Positions 8,571 to 16,693 of a stretch of 59,157 bases of DNA are shown in pieces. The notes under the pieces were generated by a model. That model was not told the DNA's origin and ran no database searches. It worked only from the letters and a program-made list of their open reading frames with translations. Origin of the DNA: Bog-950 sp964493695. Its GTDB lineage: Bacteria; Bacteroidota; Bacteroidia; Chitinophagales; LD1. The position numbers were made by a program, and so were the translations under genes. The stretch lies in assembly GCA_964493695.1 (NCBI GenBank), contig CAZBPG010000013.1, positions 1 to 59,157 on the forward strand, read 5' to 3'. Numbering within the stretch: the first letter of the stretch is position 1; each line of letters starts with the position of its first letter.

Positions 8571-8734
8571 GTTTTTACAAAAAAGCAGGCTGTTTTTAGC
8601 CGGTTAGGGCAGCGTTAAATTTGCTGAAACCCGCATGTATACAAGGTTTGGCTTGTTTTTATAAAATCTAAGGTTTTTACAAAAACCTGCATGTTTTTGG
8701 GGCATAAAGGGGCTGCTTTTTAACATTTTGGAAG
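8571..8734. repeat. Array D: degenerate ~21-nt repeats upstream of the LytTR gene
   Basis: Blocks beginning GTTTTTA or a close variant start at 8571, 8592, (8613), (8634), 8655, 8673, 8693 and 8714. The spacings are 21, 21, 21, 21, 18, 20 and 21. Units at 8613 and 8634 are strongly diverged. The array ends about 70 nt before the LytTR start codon, next to a possible -33 TTTG (complement of 8553-8556). Confidence 0.6.
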
Positions 8735-8873
8735 GGGTAAGGCAGGGAAACAGGAAGTGAAACAAGAAGTTTCTTGTAGCCATTAAATGCCCGGTTCTGA
8801 AAAAACAGATGCTGCTCATCTTGTTTAACTAACTCAAAAAAATGATTCCCGCTCCATTGCTTACATTCGCCCT

Positions 8874-8922
8874 ATGAAATGAGCAGGAGGAACAATAGCT
8901 AAAGCACTCCAGCTCATTTCAT
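8874..8922 (+). promoter_or_regulatory. Long imperfect hairpin upstream of the CNNM operon
   Basis: Arms ATGAAATGAGC (8874-8884) and GCTCATTTCAT (8912-8922) are perfect complements, and GGAG (8886-8889) pairs with CTCC (8907-8910) after one A-A mismatch, giving a 16-position stem around a 17-nt loop. It ends 28 nt before the first gene. There is no T-run, so it is not a plain terminator; a 5'-UTR structure or operator is more likely. Confidence 0.6.
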
Positions 8923-8950
8923 GCGTCCTTTAAAACAATAACATATCCGC

Positions 8951-9178
8951 ATGAAAATTCTTCAATACTTCGAAAAGGCATGGATTTTTGCAGCCGCTAC
9001 TTCGTTCGTGGTTTGCCTTTACAACATGGTAACGCTCCGCGTATTTGATAACCACGTGTACTTTCCTTTTTTCTGCGGGCTCTTTTGTATTTTAATCTGG
9101 TTCAACATCCGCGGGCAGCGCAGGTTCCGCGAAAAAATGTTTGGCGAAAAAGAAGGAAAAGAAAAATCGGAAAGTTAG
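8951..9178 (+). CDS. Small two-helix membrane protein
   Basis: A 75-aa protein with two predicted membrane helices (about 11-29 and 37-53) and a strongly charged C-terminus (KMFGEKEGKEKSES). Its stop codon is directly followed by the ATG of the CNNM/CBS gene, with no spacing, so the two are almost surely co-transcribed and translationally coupled. I do not know a named family; a helper subunit of the transporter-like protein is a reasonable guess. Confidence 0.75.
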   Translation: MKILQYFEKAWIFAAATSFVVCLYNMVTLRVFDNHVYFPFFCGLFCILIWFNIRGQRRFREKMFGEKEGKEKSES

Positions 9179-10441
9179 ATGGAACCGTTTGCCATTTTTA
9201 TTGCACTGCTGTTAGTTGCCTTTTTCTCGGGCATTGAAATCGCTTTTGTATCTGCCAATAAACTGCGCGTTGAGCTGCTGAAAGAAAAAGGTTCTTCCAG
9301 CGCAAAAATTATTTCGTACTTCAATCAAAATGCTTCGCGTTTTATAAGCACCATGCTTATTGGGCTGAATATTTCATTAGTGCTTTTCGGAAGTATTTCG
9401 GCCAATTATTTTACGCACGAAAATTTTTCGTTCCTGCCTGCCGGTGAGATTGCCCTGCTGCTTATTCAAACCGTTTTTACCACCATTATCATTCTGGTTT
9501 TTGGCGAGTTGCTTCCTAAAATTCTTTTTCGTGTTAACTCCGACCAAACATTGCTTTGGTTTGCGTATCCCACACAAGGGGTTTACCTGTTGCTGAAACC
9601 GCTTTCCGGCTTGTTTCATTCCCTGTCGCGCTGGATAATTAAGCAAGTGGTAGGTTACGATTTAGTAGAGGGCAAACAATCATTTACCAAAGAAGACCTG
9701 GAATACTTAGTAAAAGAAACTGCTGTTACAGACGGTGATGGTCATGACGAAGCCGACCATCTTAATTCCGAAATTTTCGAAAAAGCTCTTTATCTGAAAG
9801 ATGTAAAAGTGCGCAGTTGTATGGTGCCGCGCCCCGAAATTCAGGCGGTTGAGATAGGCGAAGGCATTGATGTGCTGAAGAAAAAATTTGTGGAGACAAA
9901 ACTGTCGCGCATTATTATTTACGATGATGCCATTGATAAAATCCTCGGGTATGTGCATCATTTCGATTTGCTGAAAGCGGAGCAATCGTTCAAGCAATTG
10001 ATTCGCCCCATACTCGTTATTCCCGAAACCATGACCGCCCGCGATTTAATGCTGCAGTTTATCCGCGACAAAAAAAATGTGGCCTGGGTGGTAGATGAAT
10101 ATGGCGGCACAGCCGGTATTATTACACTGGAAGATTTGATGGAAGAAATTTTTGGCGAAATAGAAGATGAACATGACGAGGAGGCATTAACCGAAAAGAA
10201 GATTTCGGAAACGGAGTACATGCTTTCGGGAAGGTTAGAAGTTGATTACCTGAATCAGGAATATGAGTTGGGAATTCCGGAGGGTGAGTACACCACGCTT
10301 TCCGGTTACATCATCAGTGGCGTGGAAGATATTCCCGAACCGGGAACATCTATTGACCTCGACAATTTTCACATCCGGATTCTGAGAGCTTCTGACAAAC
10401 GGATTGAATTGCTCAGCCTGAAGATAAAGAATGAAGAATAA
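9179..10441 (+). CDS. CNNM/CBS/CorC-HlyC family membrane protein (GldE-like)
   Basis: A 420-aa protein with the classic order of this family: CNNM (DUF21) membrane domain with four hydrophobic segments (residues 1-175), a CBS pair (about 195-320, with VRSCMVPRPEIQAV and VAWVVDEYGGTAGIITLEDLMEEIFGEI) and a CorC/HlyC domain (about 340-418). Members are linked to Mg2+/Co2+ export; Bacteroidota paralogues include the gliding-associated GldE. The genetic context (no gldD, ssb or mutY neighbour) does not allow a firm GldE assignment, so the symbol is left blank. Confidence 0.9.
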   Translation: MEPFAIFIALLLVAFFSGIEIAFVSANKLRVELLKEKGSSSAKIISYFNQNASRFISTMLIGLNISLVLFGSISANYFTHENFSFLPAGEIALLLIQTVFTTIIILVFGELLPKILFRVNSDQTLLWFAYPTQGVYLLLKPLSGLFHSLSRWIIKQVVGYDLVEGKQSFTKEDLEYLVKETAVTDGDGHDEADHLNSEIFEKALYLKDVKVRSCMVPRPEIQAVEIGEGIDVLKKKFVETKLSRIIIYDDAIDKILGYVHHFDLLKAEQSFKQLIRPILVIPETMTARDLMLQFIRDKKNVAWVVDEYGGTAGIITLEDLMEEIFGEIEDEHDEEALTEKKISETEYMLSGRLEVDYLNQEYELGIPEGEYTTLSGYIISGVEDIPEPGTSIDLDNFHIRILRASDKRIELLSLKIKNEE

Positions 10442-10444
10442 TTT

Positions 10445-11536
10445 TTATTGAGGTATTACCTGAATAATCATGCTTCCCTGAATCGCACTGCCGTTACCAC
10501 CACTGATATTTACGTTCGCCCCGCCCGGCCCTTCATAACGCGCACCTGCCGAAAAGGTATAAGTCCCCGCAGTAAGCGAAAGCACCGTTGCCGTTGAAAA
10601 ATTATCAAACGGCAATCCTACAGAACTTACATCAATTACCTGATATGCCGTTCCACCGCTGGGAACCGTTGCTCCGTTTTGTTGAATGGCTACACTGTAA
10701 GCCGAGTACGTGGTTCCGGTTCCGGTTGATTGGGCGCTACCATGAACGGAGATGTAAACTTTTGAAGCTGTTGTAAGTGTAACAGAGCGCGACAGACCGG
10801 GCAGGGTAGTGTAAACAGAACCCTGAGGTGGCCCGAGGGTAAGTTGGGCGGTTCCGAAATCGGCATACGTGTTATTGTATAAAGAAAAAGTTCCTCCGGC
10901 TGAACCCGTAGAACCGGTTGCCCCTGTTGGACCTGTCGGTCCGGTAGCTCCACCGCCTGCACCGGTAGCACCGGTTGGTCCGGTTGCCCCTTGTGTGCCG
11001 ACACCGGTAGCGCCAGTTGCTCCGGTGGGGCCTGTAGCCCCGGCAACTCCGTTATTGCCGTTCCCTCCTGTTGGCCCTGTGGCACCCGTAGGACCGGTAG
11101 CCCCTGTAACGCCTTGCTGGCCTGTGGCACCCGGCACTCCGTTGGCAGCATACAAAGCATAAGGAACACTCAGTAATTGCGCAGCGCCCATATCGGTATA
11201 TACTGAGCCTCCTGCCGGATCAATTTCCACCTGCAAATATTTATCTCCGGCAGCCCAATCAATAGCATTGAAAGTTCCTGAAATGACCGAACCGGTGCCG
11301 ATGGCCGCTGTAAACAGCCCGAATTGGTTGGTAGTTGGCACATGTGTTTCTCTGTATATGGCGGTACCGGCAGCCGAAGTTTCGCGAATAGTAAAGCGCA
11401 CGGTTATACTCTGGTTGGGAATCACCACTCCCGCAACTGTCCGTGCAACTGCCTGATAATTTATTTTTTGCGGTACCTGTGCAAACGTGCAGACAACTGC
11501 AAATACAACAAAGGCTGAGAGGAATGATTTTTTCAT
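10445..11536 (-). CDS. Secreted protein with collagen-like Gly-X-Thr repeats
   Basis: A 363-aa protein with signal peptide (1-19), an N-terminal beta-rich domain (20-130; QKINYQAVARTVAG... is a common start of Bacteroidota surface proteins), a collagen-like segment (about 133-217) of Gly-X-Y triplets dominated by GPTGAT and GATGPT, and a C-terminal beta-sandwich-like domain (220-363) reminiscent of C1q/TNF-like or BclA-type trimer heads. Such proteins usually form trimeric stalks on the cell surface. Convergent with the CNNM gene (3-nt gap). The repeat DNA is GC-rich and likely length-variable between strains. Confidence 0.85.
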   Translation of the reverse strand: MKKSFLSAFVVFAVVCTFAQVPQKINYQAVARTVAGVVIPNQSITVRFTIRETSAAGTAIYRETHVPTTNQFGLFTAAIGTGSVISGTFNAIDWAAGDKYLQVEIDPAGGSVYTDMGAAQLLSVPYALYAANGVPGATGQQGVTGATGPTGATGPTGGNGNNGVAGATGPTGATGATGVGTQGATGPTGATGAGGGATGPTGPTGATGSTGSAGGTFSLYNNTYADFGTAQLTLGPPQGSVYTTLPGLSRSVTLTTASKVYISVHGSAQSTGTGTTYSAYSVAIQQNGATVPSGGTAYQVIDVSSVGLPFDNFSTATVLSLTAGTYTFSAGARYEGPGGANVNISGGNGSAIQGSMIIQVIPQ

Positions 11537-11566
11537 TTTTAAAATTTTAGGAGACGAAAAATAGAA

Positions 11567-14071
11567 TTATTCCTGAAAATACACGCGCTTGACACGCGCA
11601 GAAATACCGGTGAGGATTTCATAAGCAATTGTTTCGGCAGCTTCAGCAACTTCTTCGACAGTAGGATTGTTTCCAAATACAATCACCTCATCGCCTTCGT
11701 GTGCATCCACACCGGTGATGTCGAGCATGGTCATATCCATACATACATTGCCTATAACCGGAACCAATTTTCCGTTCACCAACATGCGCCCGACTTTGTT
11801 TGACAGCTTTCTACTCAACCCGTCCGCGTAACCAACGCCAACGGTAGCAATGGTTTTATCTTTCGAAACTTTCCCTACTCTTCCGTAGCCGACTGTGTCG
11901 CCTTTCTTCACGTGTTTAATTTGCGAGATGGTTGTTTTGAGAGTGGAAACATTCATCAGTTTGCCCTCTACTTTCAGCGATGCATCAATGCCATACAAAC
12001 CTATGCCGAGGCGAACCATATCGAATTGCGATTTGGTATGGCGGGTGATTCCGTTGCTGTTCAGAATGTGACGGAGAATTTTGTAATCGAACTCATTGCA
12101 AACCATTTTGCTCATGGCTTCAAAGTTTTTGATTTGTTCTTTGGTGAACTCGTCATACGCTTTATCCTCACTGGCGGCCAGGTGCGAAAACACGGAAGCA
12201 ATTTGGAAATGATGGTTCGATTTAATCCGCTCCATCAATTCCGGAATTTCATCTTTGGTAAAACCCAACCGGTTCATCCCTGTTTCCAGTTCGAGGTGGA
12301 TTTTGTACTTGCTGTCATCGCCATTACGCAACAGGGTAAGCACTTCCGAAAACCTGTCGAGCAGGCTCAGGGAATAAATTTCCGGTTCAAGATTGTAGTG
12401 AATCATGGCTTCGAAACTCCGCTGCTCGGGGTTCATCACCATGATAGGAAGTGTGATTCCGTTCTTGCGCAGCTCCACTCCTTCATCGGCATAGGCTACT
12501 GCCAGATAATCAACTCGGCTGAACTGAAGCACGTTGGCAATTTCAAAACTCCCGCTACCATAGCTGAAAGCTTTTACCATGGCCATGATTTTGGTCTCCG
12601 GTTTCAGCAACGATTGATACACTTTCAGATTATGCGTAAGAGCGTTCAGATTTATTTCGAGAACAGTTTCATGTGCTTTCTTTTCCAGAAATTTTCCAAT
12701 CACCTCGAACCGGAACTTGCGGGCACCTTTCAACAAAATAACTTCGTTGCTAAACGAAGAGGAATCCAGTTGCTTTAAAAAATCATCGGTGGCTTCATAC
12801 GTTTCAACCTGCAGTAATTCGTTCTTCTCAAACAATTTCTTTTGCCGGTTAAGCGAAGTGCCTATCCCTATCAACCGGTTCACTTTACTTTCTTCCAGCA
12901 GGGCGGCTACCTCCGAATACAATTCTATTTCTCCTCTCCCGCTTTGCAGAATGTCCGAAAGAATTACCGTTTTCTTCGGGTGCTGGTTCTGCTGCTTTAA
13001 AAAATCAATGGCAATCTTCAGCGAGCCGATGTCGGAATTGTAGGTATCGTTAATGAGCGAACAATTGTTCACGGCATCGCGCATCTCCAGCCGCATCTTA
13101 ATACCGGCCAGATGTTTCATGCGCTCGCGTATCACCGAAAAATCTTTGCCGAGATACAGCATCACGCAAGCACAATGAATGGCGTTCTCTACGCTGGCCT
13201 TGTCGGCAAAAGGAATATCAAAGTCAAGTTCTTTGCCCCGGTAAACACAATGAATGAAGGAGTGATTATCCTTCTGCATCACGCTGCTCACCTGCACATC
13301 GGCTTCACCGGTCATGCTCCAGCTCATCACCTTTACCGGTTCATCGCGGAAGCCGTTTATCTCGCCCAGGCTTTGGTTAATATCCGGATAGTCTTTGCAG
13401 TAAATGAGCACATAGCATTTGGTAAAGAGCGTGAGCTTCTCTTTTGTTTTGTGTTTAATGTTCAGAAACCCCTCGCTGTGCGCTTCGCCCACATTCGTCA
13501 ATACGCCAATGGTTGGACGAATAATTTTTTCGAGCTTCTTCATTTCGTCCGGTTCCGAAATTCCGGCTTCGAAAACACCGAGGGTGTTTTCGCTGCTGAT
13601 TAACCACAGCGAAAGCGGAACGCCCACCTGCGAGTTGTAACTCTTCGGGTTGCGGACCATGTTGTAATCTTCGTGCAGCAACTGATACAGCCATTCCTTT
13701 ACAATCGTTTTTCCGTTGCTGCCGGTGATGGCTATAACCGGCAAGCTGAATTTGCTGCGGTGGTAGCCCGCCAGCTTTTGCAGGGCCGCTATGGCATCTT
13801 TCACAAAAATAAAATTGGCCTCCGGAAAATTTTCGGTGTTCTGTTCTTTGGTGACCACAAAACTGCGGACACCTTTTTTGTACAGCTCCTCTATGTAATT
13901 GTGGCCGTCCAGCTTCTGGCCGCCCAATGCAAAAAACAAAGTTTGTGCGGGATGAATGAGTTTGCGCGAATCGAGCAGCAACTCGTTTACAGCAGTTTCC
14001 TTCTTATTCTTCGACAGCAGTTTTCCGCCAACTGCTTTTACAATTTCTGTTGTTTTGTATTCTGTCTTCAT
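11567..14071 (-). CDS. murF-alr: Bifunctional UDP-MurNAc-tripeptide D-Ala-D-Ala ligase / alanine racemase
   Basis: An 834-aa fusion typical of Bacteroidota. The N-terminal half (about 1-455) is MurF: the P-loop GSNGKT lies at about 116-121, and the region TYNSDIGSLKIA is the Mur ligase core. It adds D-Ala-D-Ala to UDP-MurNAc-tripeptide. The C-terminal half (about 460-834) is a PLP-dependent alanine racemase: AMVKAFSYGSG holds the PLP lysine (about 498), VGYGRVG supplies the catalytic tyrosine and GYADGLSRKL the conserved loop. Both functions feed cell-wall precursor synthesis in the cytoplasm. Divergent from the Kir channel gene across a long inverted repeat. Confidence 0.96.
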   Translation of the reverse strand: MKTEYKTTEIVKAVGGKLLSKNKKETAVNELLLDSRKLIHPAQTLFFALGGQKLDGHNYIEELYKKGVRSFVVTKEQNTENFPEANFIFVKDAIAALQKLAGYHRSKFSLPVIAITGSNGKTIVKEWLYQLLHEDYNMVRNPKSYNSQVGVPLSLWLISSENTLGVFEAGISEPDEMKKLEKIIRPTIGVLTNVGEAHSEGFLNIKHKTKEKLTLFTKCYVLIYCKDYPDINQSLGEINGFRDEPVKVMSWSMTGEADVQVSSVMQKDNHSFIHCVYRGKELDFDIPFADKASVENAIHCACVMLYLGKDFSVIRERMKHLAGIKMRLEMRDAVNNCSLINDTYNSDIGSLKIAIDFLKQQNQHPKKTVILSDILQSGRGEIELYSEVAALLEESKVNRLIGIGTSLNRQKKLFEKNELLQVETYEATDDFLKQLDSSSFSNEVILLKGARKFRFEVIGKFLEKKAHETVLEINLNALTHNLKVYQSLLKPETKIMAMVKAFSYGSGSFEIANVLQFSRVDYLAVAYADEGVELRKNGITLPIMVMNPEQRSFEAMIHYNLEPEIYSLSLLDRFSEVLTLLRNGDDSKYKIHLELETGMNRLGFTKDEIPELMERIKSNHHFQIASVFSHLAASEDKAYDEFTKEQIKNFEAMSKMVCNEFDYKILRHILNSNGITRHTKSQFDMVRLGIGLYGIDASLKVEGKLMNVSTLKTTISQIKHVKKGDTVGYGRVGKVSKDKTIATVGVGYADGLSRKLSNKVGRMLVNGKLVPVIGNVCMDMTMLDITGVDAHEGDEVIVFGNNPTVEEVAEAAETIAYEILTGISARVKRVYFQE

Positions 14072-14078
14072 TCGTATA

Positions 14079-14157
14079 AGCCACGAATTACACTAATTCT
14101 CACGAATTGTTTTAAAGTCAATTTTATCCTTCGTGTAAATTCGTGTAATTCGTGGCT
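14079..14157. repeat. Long inverted repeat between murF-alr and the K+ channel gene
   Basis: AGCCACGAATTACAC (from 14079) pairs with GTGTAATTCGTGGCT (to 14157); the imperfect stem extends to about 28 nt per arm around a 23-nt centre. A half-copy of the same element is at 46208-46235. The sequence fills the space between two divergent genes. Confidence 0.8.
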
Positions 14158-14170
14158 GAATTAAACTTCT

Positions 14171-15142
14171 ATGAGTAAAATACGAAATGCTATTGACCGC
14201 ATGAAAGCCGGTGAGGACATAGGGCTTGACCGTAGTGCGCAGAAGGGCCGTCAGCGGACTATTAATGCAGACGGCACTTATAACATGGAGCGCATTACCG
14301 GCAGTTTTTTCGGAAACTTTTTCCTGTACCGCTGGCTGATTACCACTTCGTGGAAACATTACTGGCTGGCGATTGTGAGTTTTTACATAGTAGATAATAT
14401 TGTGTTTGGCAGTATTTATTATTGGATGGGAGCCGAAAACCTGAGCGGCATTGTGGGCACTTCGGAGTTCGACAAGTTTGCGAGTTGTTTCTTTTTCAGT
14501 TGCCAGACATTTACCACCGTGGGTTATGGAGGTTTGCATCCGGTGGGTAAAATAGCCAGCGCCACTGCGGCTATCGAAGCTTTTCTCGGCCTGATGATGT
14601 TTGCGGTTGCCACCGGTTCGCTTTACGGTCGCTTTTCGAAACCCATTACCCGGTTAAAATACAGCGATAAAATTCTGATTGCCCCTTACAAAGACATCAC
14701 CGGTATGCAGTTTATGGTAGCCAACGGAGTGGAGACCACGCTGATGGAAATGGAAGCGCGGGTAAGCCTTAGCTGGATGGATGAAGATGAAAAAGGGCAA
14801 CCGGTGCGCAGGTTTCAGCAGGGCAAGCTGGAGTTTGACAAGATTGCCATGTTCCCTACCAGCTGGGTGGTGAACCACCCGATAGATGAAGAGAGTGCGC
14901 TGTATGGAAAATCGCTGGATGAAATCAACAAGCTGGATTTTGAAGTGTTTGTGCTGTTGAAAGGTTTTGACGATGTGTTTTCGCAAACCATTTACAGCCG
15001 CCATTCGTTTATTGCCGGGCAGTTTATTTACGGGGCAAAATTCCGCAGGCCGTTCTCGGTAAATGATAATGGAAAATTAATAATGGACTTAACCAAGGTG
15101 GGTGAATACGATTTAGTGCCTTTGCAAAAACAATTAGCTTAG
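14171..15142 (+). CDS. Inward-rectifier-type (KirBac-like) potassium channel
   Basis: A 323-aa protein with an N-terminal slide-helix region, two membrane helices (about 62-84 and 130-152) around a pore loop with the K+ selectivity filter TTVGYGG (about 115-121), and a C-terminal cytoplasmic beta-sandwich (about 165-305) characteristic of Kir channels rather than of KcsA- or MthK-type ones. Length matches KirBac proteins (about 300-330 aa). It should form a tetrameric channel in the inner membrane. Physiological role in bacteria is poorly known. Followed after 45 nt by the P460-like gene. Confidence 0.93.
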   Translation: MSKIRNAIDRMKAGEDIGLDRSAQKGRQRTINADGTYNMERITGSFFGNFFLYRWLITTSWKHYWLAIVSFYIVDNIVFGSIYYWMGAENLSGIVGTSEFDKFASCFFFSCQTFTTVGYGGLHPVGKIASATAAIEAFLGLMMFAVATGSLYGRFSKPITRLKYSDKILIAPYKDITGMQFMVANGVETTLMEMEARVSLSWMDEDEKGQPVRRFQQGKLEFDKIAMFPTSWVVNHPIDEESALYGKSLDEINKLDFEVFVLLKGFDDVFSQTIYSRHSFIAGQFIYGAKFRRPFSVNDNGKLIMDLTKVGEYDLVPLQKQLA

Positions 15143-15187
15143 TTCGTAAGGCTTGATTGCAGATTCCGTCAAACAAATAAACTCACT

Positions 15188-15691
15188 ATGAAAACAACAA
15201 CTGTTTGCAGCGTTGCCTTACTTATTGCACTGGCCATAACACTTACCCAATGCAAAAAAACTACCGAAGCCGACAAAGCACTTTTTAATAAAATAAGTTC
15301 TGCTGCGGGTTTCACCTACTACAAAAACAACGATTCCATTCAGGCTTCCTCTTCGGCATCAGCACACAATCCGTTTTTCCGCGTCCGTTTTAACCCTGTT
15401 GCCTTTGCGGCATTAACCGACAGCGGAAAACTACCTGCCGGTGGCAGTTTTCCGGAGGGCTCGCTGATTGTAAAAGAACTTTACGATTCGCCAACCGGTG
15501 ACTTACAGTTGTTAGCGGTAATGGAAAAGGCAAGCGGAAACGCTGCCGCGGGCAGTAATTATTTGTGGGCAGAGTTTGAAGCGGACGGCCGGGCTGTTTT
15601 TTCAACCTCTAAAAAAGGCGATGGCTGCATCAGCTGCCACAGCACTGCGGGCAACAGAGATTTGATGCGATTGTTTGAACTGTTTCCTTAA
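15188..15691 (+). CDS. Cytochrome P460-like haem lipoprotein
   Basis: A 167-aa lipoprotein with lipobox LTQC (Cys22) and a C-terminal haem c site CISCH (147-151), the usual place for the CxxCH in cytochrome P460-like proteins. The middle (GSFPEGSLIVKELYD...) fits that beta-rich fold. Some family members oxidise hydroxylamine or detoxify NO, but many Bacteroidota members have no known substrate; the cross-linking Lys cannot be judged here. Its TAA stop overlaps the stop of the convergent ferritin-like gene in the palindrome TTAA. Confidence 0.8.
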   Translation: MKTTTVCSVALLIALAITLTQCKKTTEADKALFNKISSAAGFTYYKNNDSIQASSSASAHNPFFRVRFNPVAFAALTDSGKLPAGGSFPEGSLIVKELYDSPTGDLQLLAVMEKASGNAAAGSNYLWAEFEADGRAVFSTSKKGDGCISCHSTAGNRDLMRLFELFP

Positions 15692-16260
15692 AGCTTGCAA
15701 CCGGTGGAGTTAGAGTTGACGGTGTTCAGGTCTTTGTCTTTATCCGCCACATCTACGGCATTAAAACTTTCGCTTCTTCCCCAGCCGAAAAACTTTTCGA
15801 AGAAGGGCATGAGCTTACTGTCTTTTACCAGCGAAAGAAAATAATCTTCATGCTCGCGCTCTTTAATGCCCATTTCGTAGAGAATTTTATCGTGTTTGGT
15901 AATACCCGCCCGGTTGAAGTAATCTTTCATGCGGATGTACTCGCACACGTTGCCGCTTTCTAAGCGCCCCGCAAAATAAATGGGCATAAACCAGCCGATG
16001 ACATAACAGCTTGCCCCGATGGTTCTGCCGATGATATGAAAGCGCAGCTCGTACCATTTCGACACCGGTACCTGATACTCGTTCATGATGGCCAGCACTT
16101 CGCGCCTGTGGTTCCATTCGTCTGTTTCAATCTGGTTCACTGCACGTTTTACTTCTTCGTTTTTAAGCGAACCGGCATGGCCGATGTAAGCAAAGGCAGC
16201 GGCTTTCTCGGCAGAGTAAGCCATTTGAAGCAGGTCGGTAAGTTCGGGTTGAAGCGCCAT
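15688..16260 (-). CDS. Ferritin-like diiron protein (COQ7-like)
   Basis: About 190 aa from the ATG at 16260 (the longer frame begins at a TTG). The four-helix diiron pattern is seen: Glu18 in SAEKAAAFAYIGH, ExxH at EWNH (48-51), a Glu near residue 107 (CEYIRMKDYF) and ExxH at EREH (134-137). This spacing fits COQ7/ferritin-like di-iron hydroxylases; a hydrophobic central segment (IIGRTIGASCYVIGWFMPIYFAG) suggests interfacial membrane binding. Bacteroidota use menaquinone, so a direct COQ7 role is doubtful; substrate unknown. A TACATTTG -7 element lies upstream (complement of 16276-16283). Confidence 0.78.
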   Translation of the reverse strand: MALQPELTDLLQMAYSAEKAAAFAYIGHAGSLKNEEVKRAVNQIETDEWNHRREVLAIMNEYQVPVSKWYELRFHIIGRTIGASCYVIGWFMPIYFAGRLESGNVCEYIRMKDYFNRAGITKHDKILYEMGIKEREHEDYFLSLVKDSKLMPFFEKFFGWGRSESFNAVDVADKDKDLNTVNSNSTGCKL

Positions 16261-16275
16261 GGTTGGTAAGCGGTG

Positions 16276-16283
16276 CAAATGTA
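16276..16283 (-). promoter_or_regulatory. Bacteroidota-type -7 element (TACATTTG)
   Basis: Exact TAnnTTTG match on the minus strand, 16 nt upstream of the ferritin-like gene start at 16260. No clear -33 TTTG is visible. Confidence 0.55.
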
Positions 16284-16343
16284 GGATAGTTTAGTTTGTG
16301 CTACGGTGTGAGTTTGGAGACAGACGAAGATGTTTTGGTTACT

Positions 16344-16616
16344 GACAGGGGCGTTCGCGGCTCCAACTGCGTTGATTCCTTTAGCGTGAGCGTTCATTTT
16401 TTTGCTGTGCGCGTAAATTCCATTAACTACAGCAACGATTCCTTTATTGCCAGCATTGATTTCATTGCGCAAAACATCAATTCTGTTGCCGTGAACAATG
16501 ATTCCATTAGTTGAAGTGATGATTCTTTTGCTGTTTGTGACGATTGCGTTAGCGTGAGCATCAATTGCTTTGCTGTGAGGATGGATTGCGTTAGTGTGAG
16601 CAACGATTTCGTTGCT
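16344..16616. repeat. Array B: thirteen diverged 21-nt units upstream of a promoter
   Basis: Units of exactly 21 nt without indels from 16344 to 16616. Approximate consensus is GTGAGC at unit positions 1-6, GATT at 10-13, and TT(A/G)(G/C) near positions 17-20; GTGAG starts recur at 16386, 16554, 16575 and 16596. Units with TGCGTTAG or TTCGTTG resemble the 9-bp LytTR half-site. No frame stays open across the array. It ends about 30 nt before the -33 region of the next promoter and fills most of the 430-nt non-coding space here. Confidence 0.88.
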
Positions 16617-16644
16617 GTTAGTTTGGTGTTTTGAGGTGTTGTTC

Positions 16645-16676
16645 TTGTTTTTTAGGCTGTTTATTTTATATTTTTG
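16645..16676 (+). promoter_or_regulatory. Promoter of the HTH/coiled-coil gene
   Basis: -33-like TTG (16645-16647) and an exact -7 element TATTTTTG (16669-16676), 21 nt apart, matching the Bacteroidota primary sigma pattern. The predicted start of transcription is near 16683, 10 nt before the ATG. Array B abuts it upstream. Confidence 0.7.
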
Positions 16677-16693
16677 CAGGAAACAATCGTTTT

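Noticed and set aside
8604..8819. 71-aa minus-strand frame upstream of the LytTR gene
   Set aside because: It lies on array D and has no protein-like character.
10869..11162. Pro/Val-rich plus-strand frame
   Set aside because: Complement of the collagen-like Gly-X-Thr repeats of the real gene on the minus strand.
16296..16514. 72-aa frame with a 7-residue pattern in array B
   Set aside because: It stops in the middle of the array and the pattern simply mirrors the 21-nt DNA period.
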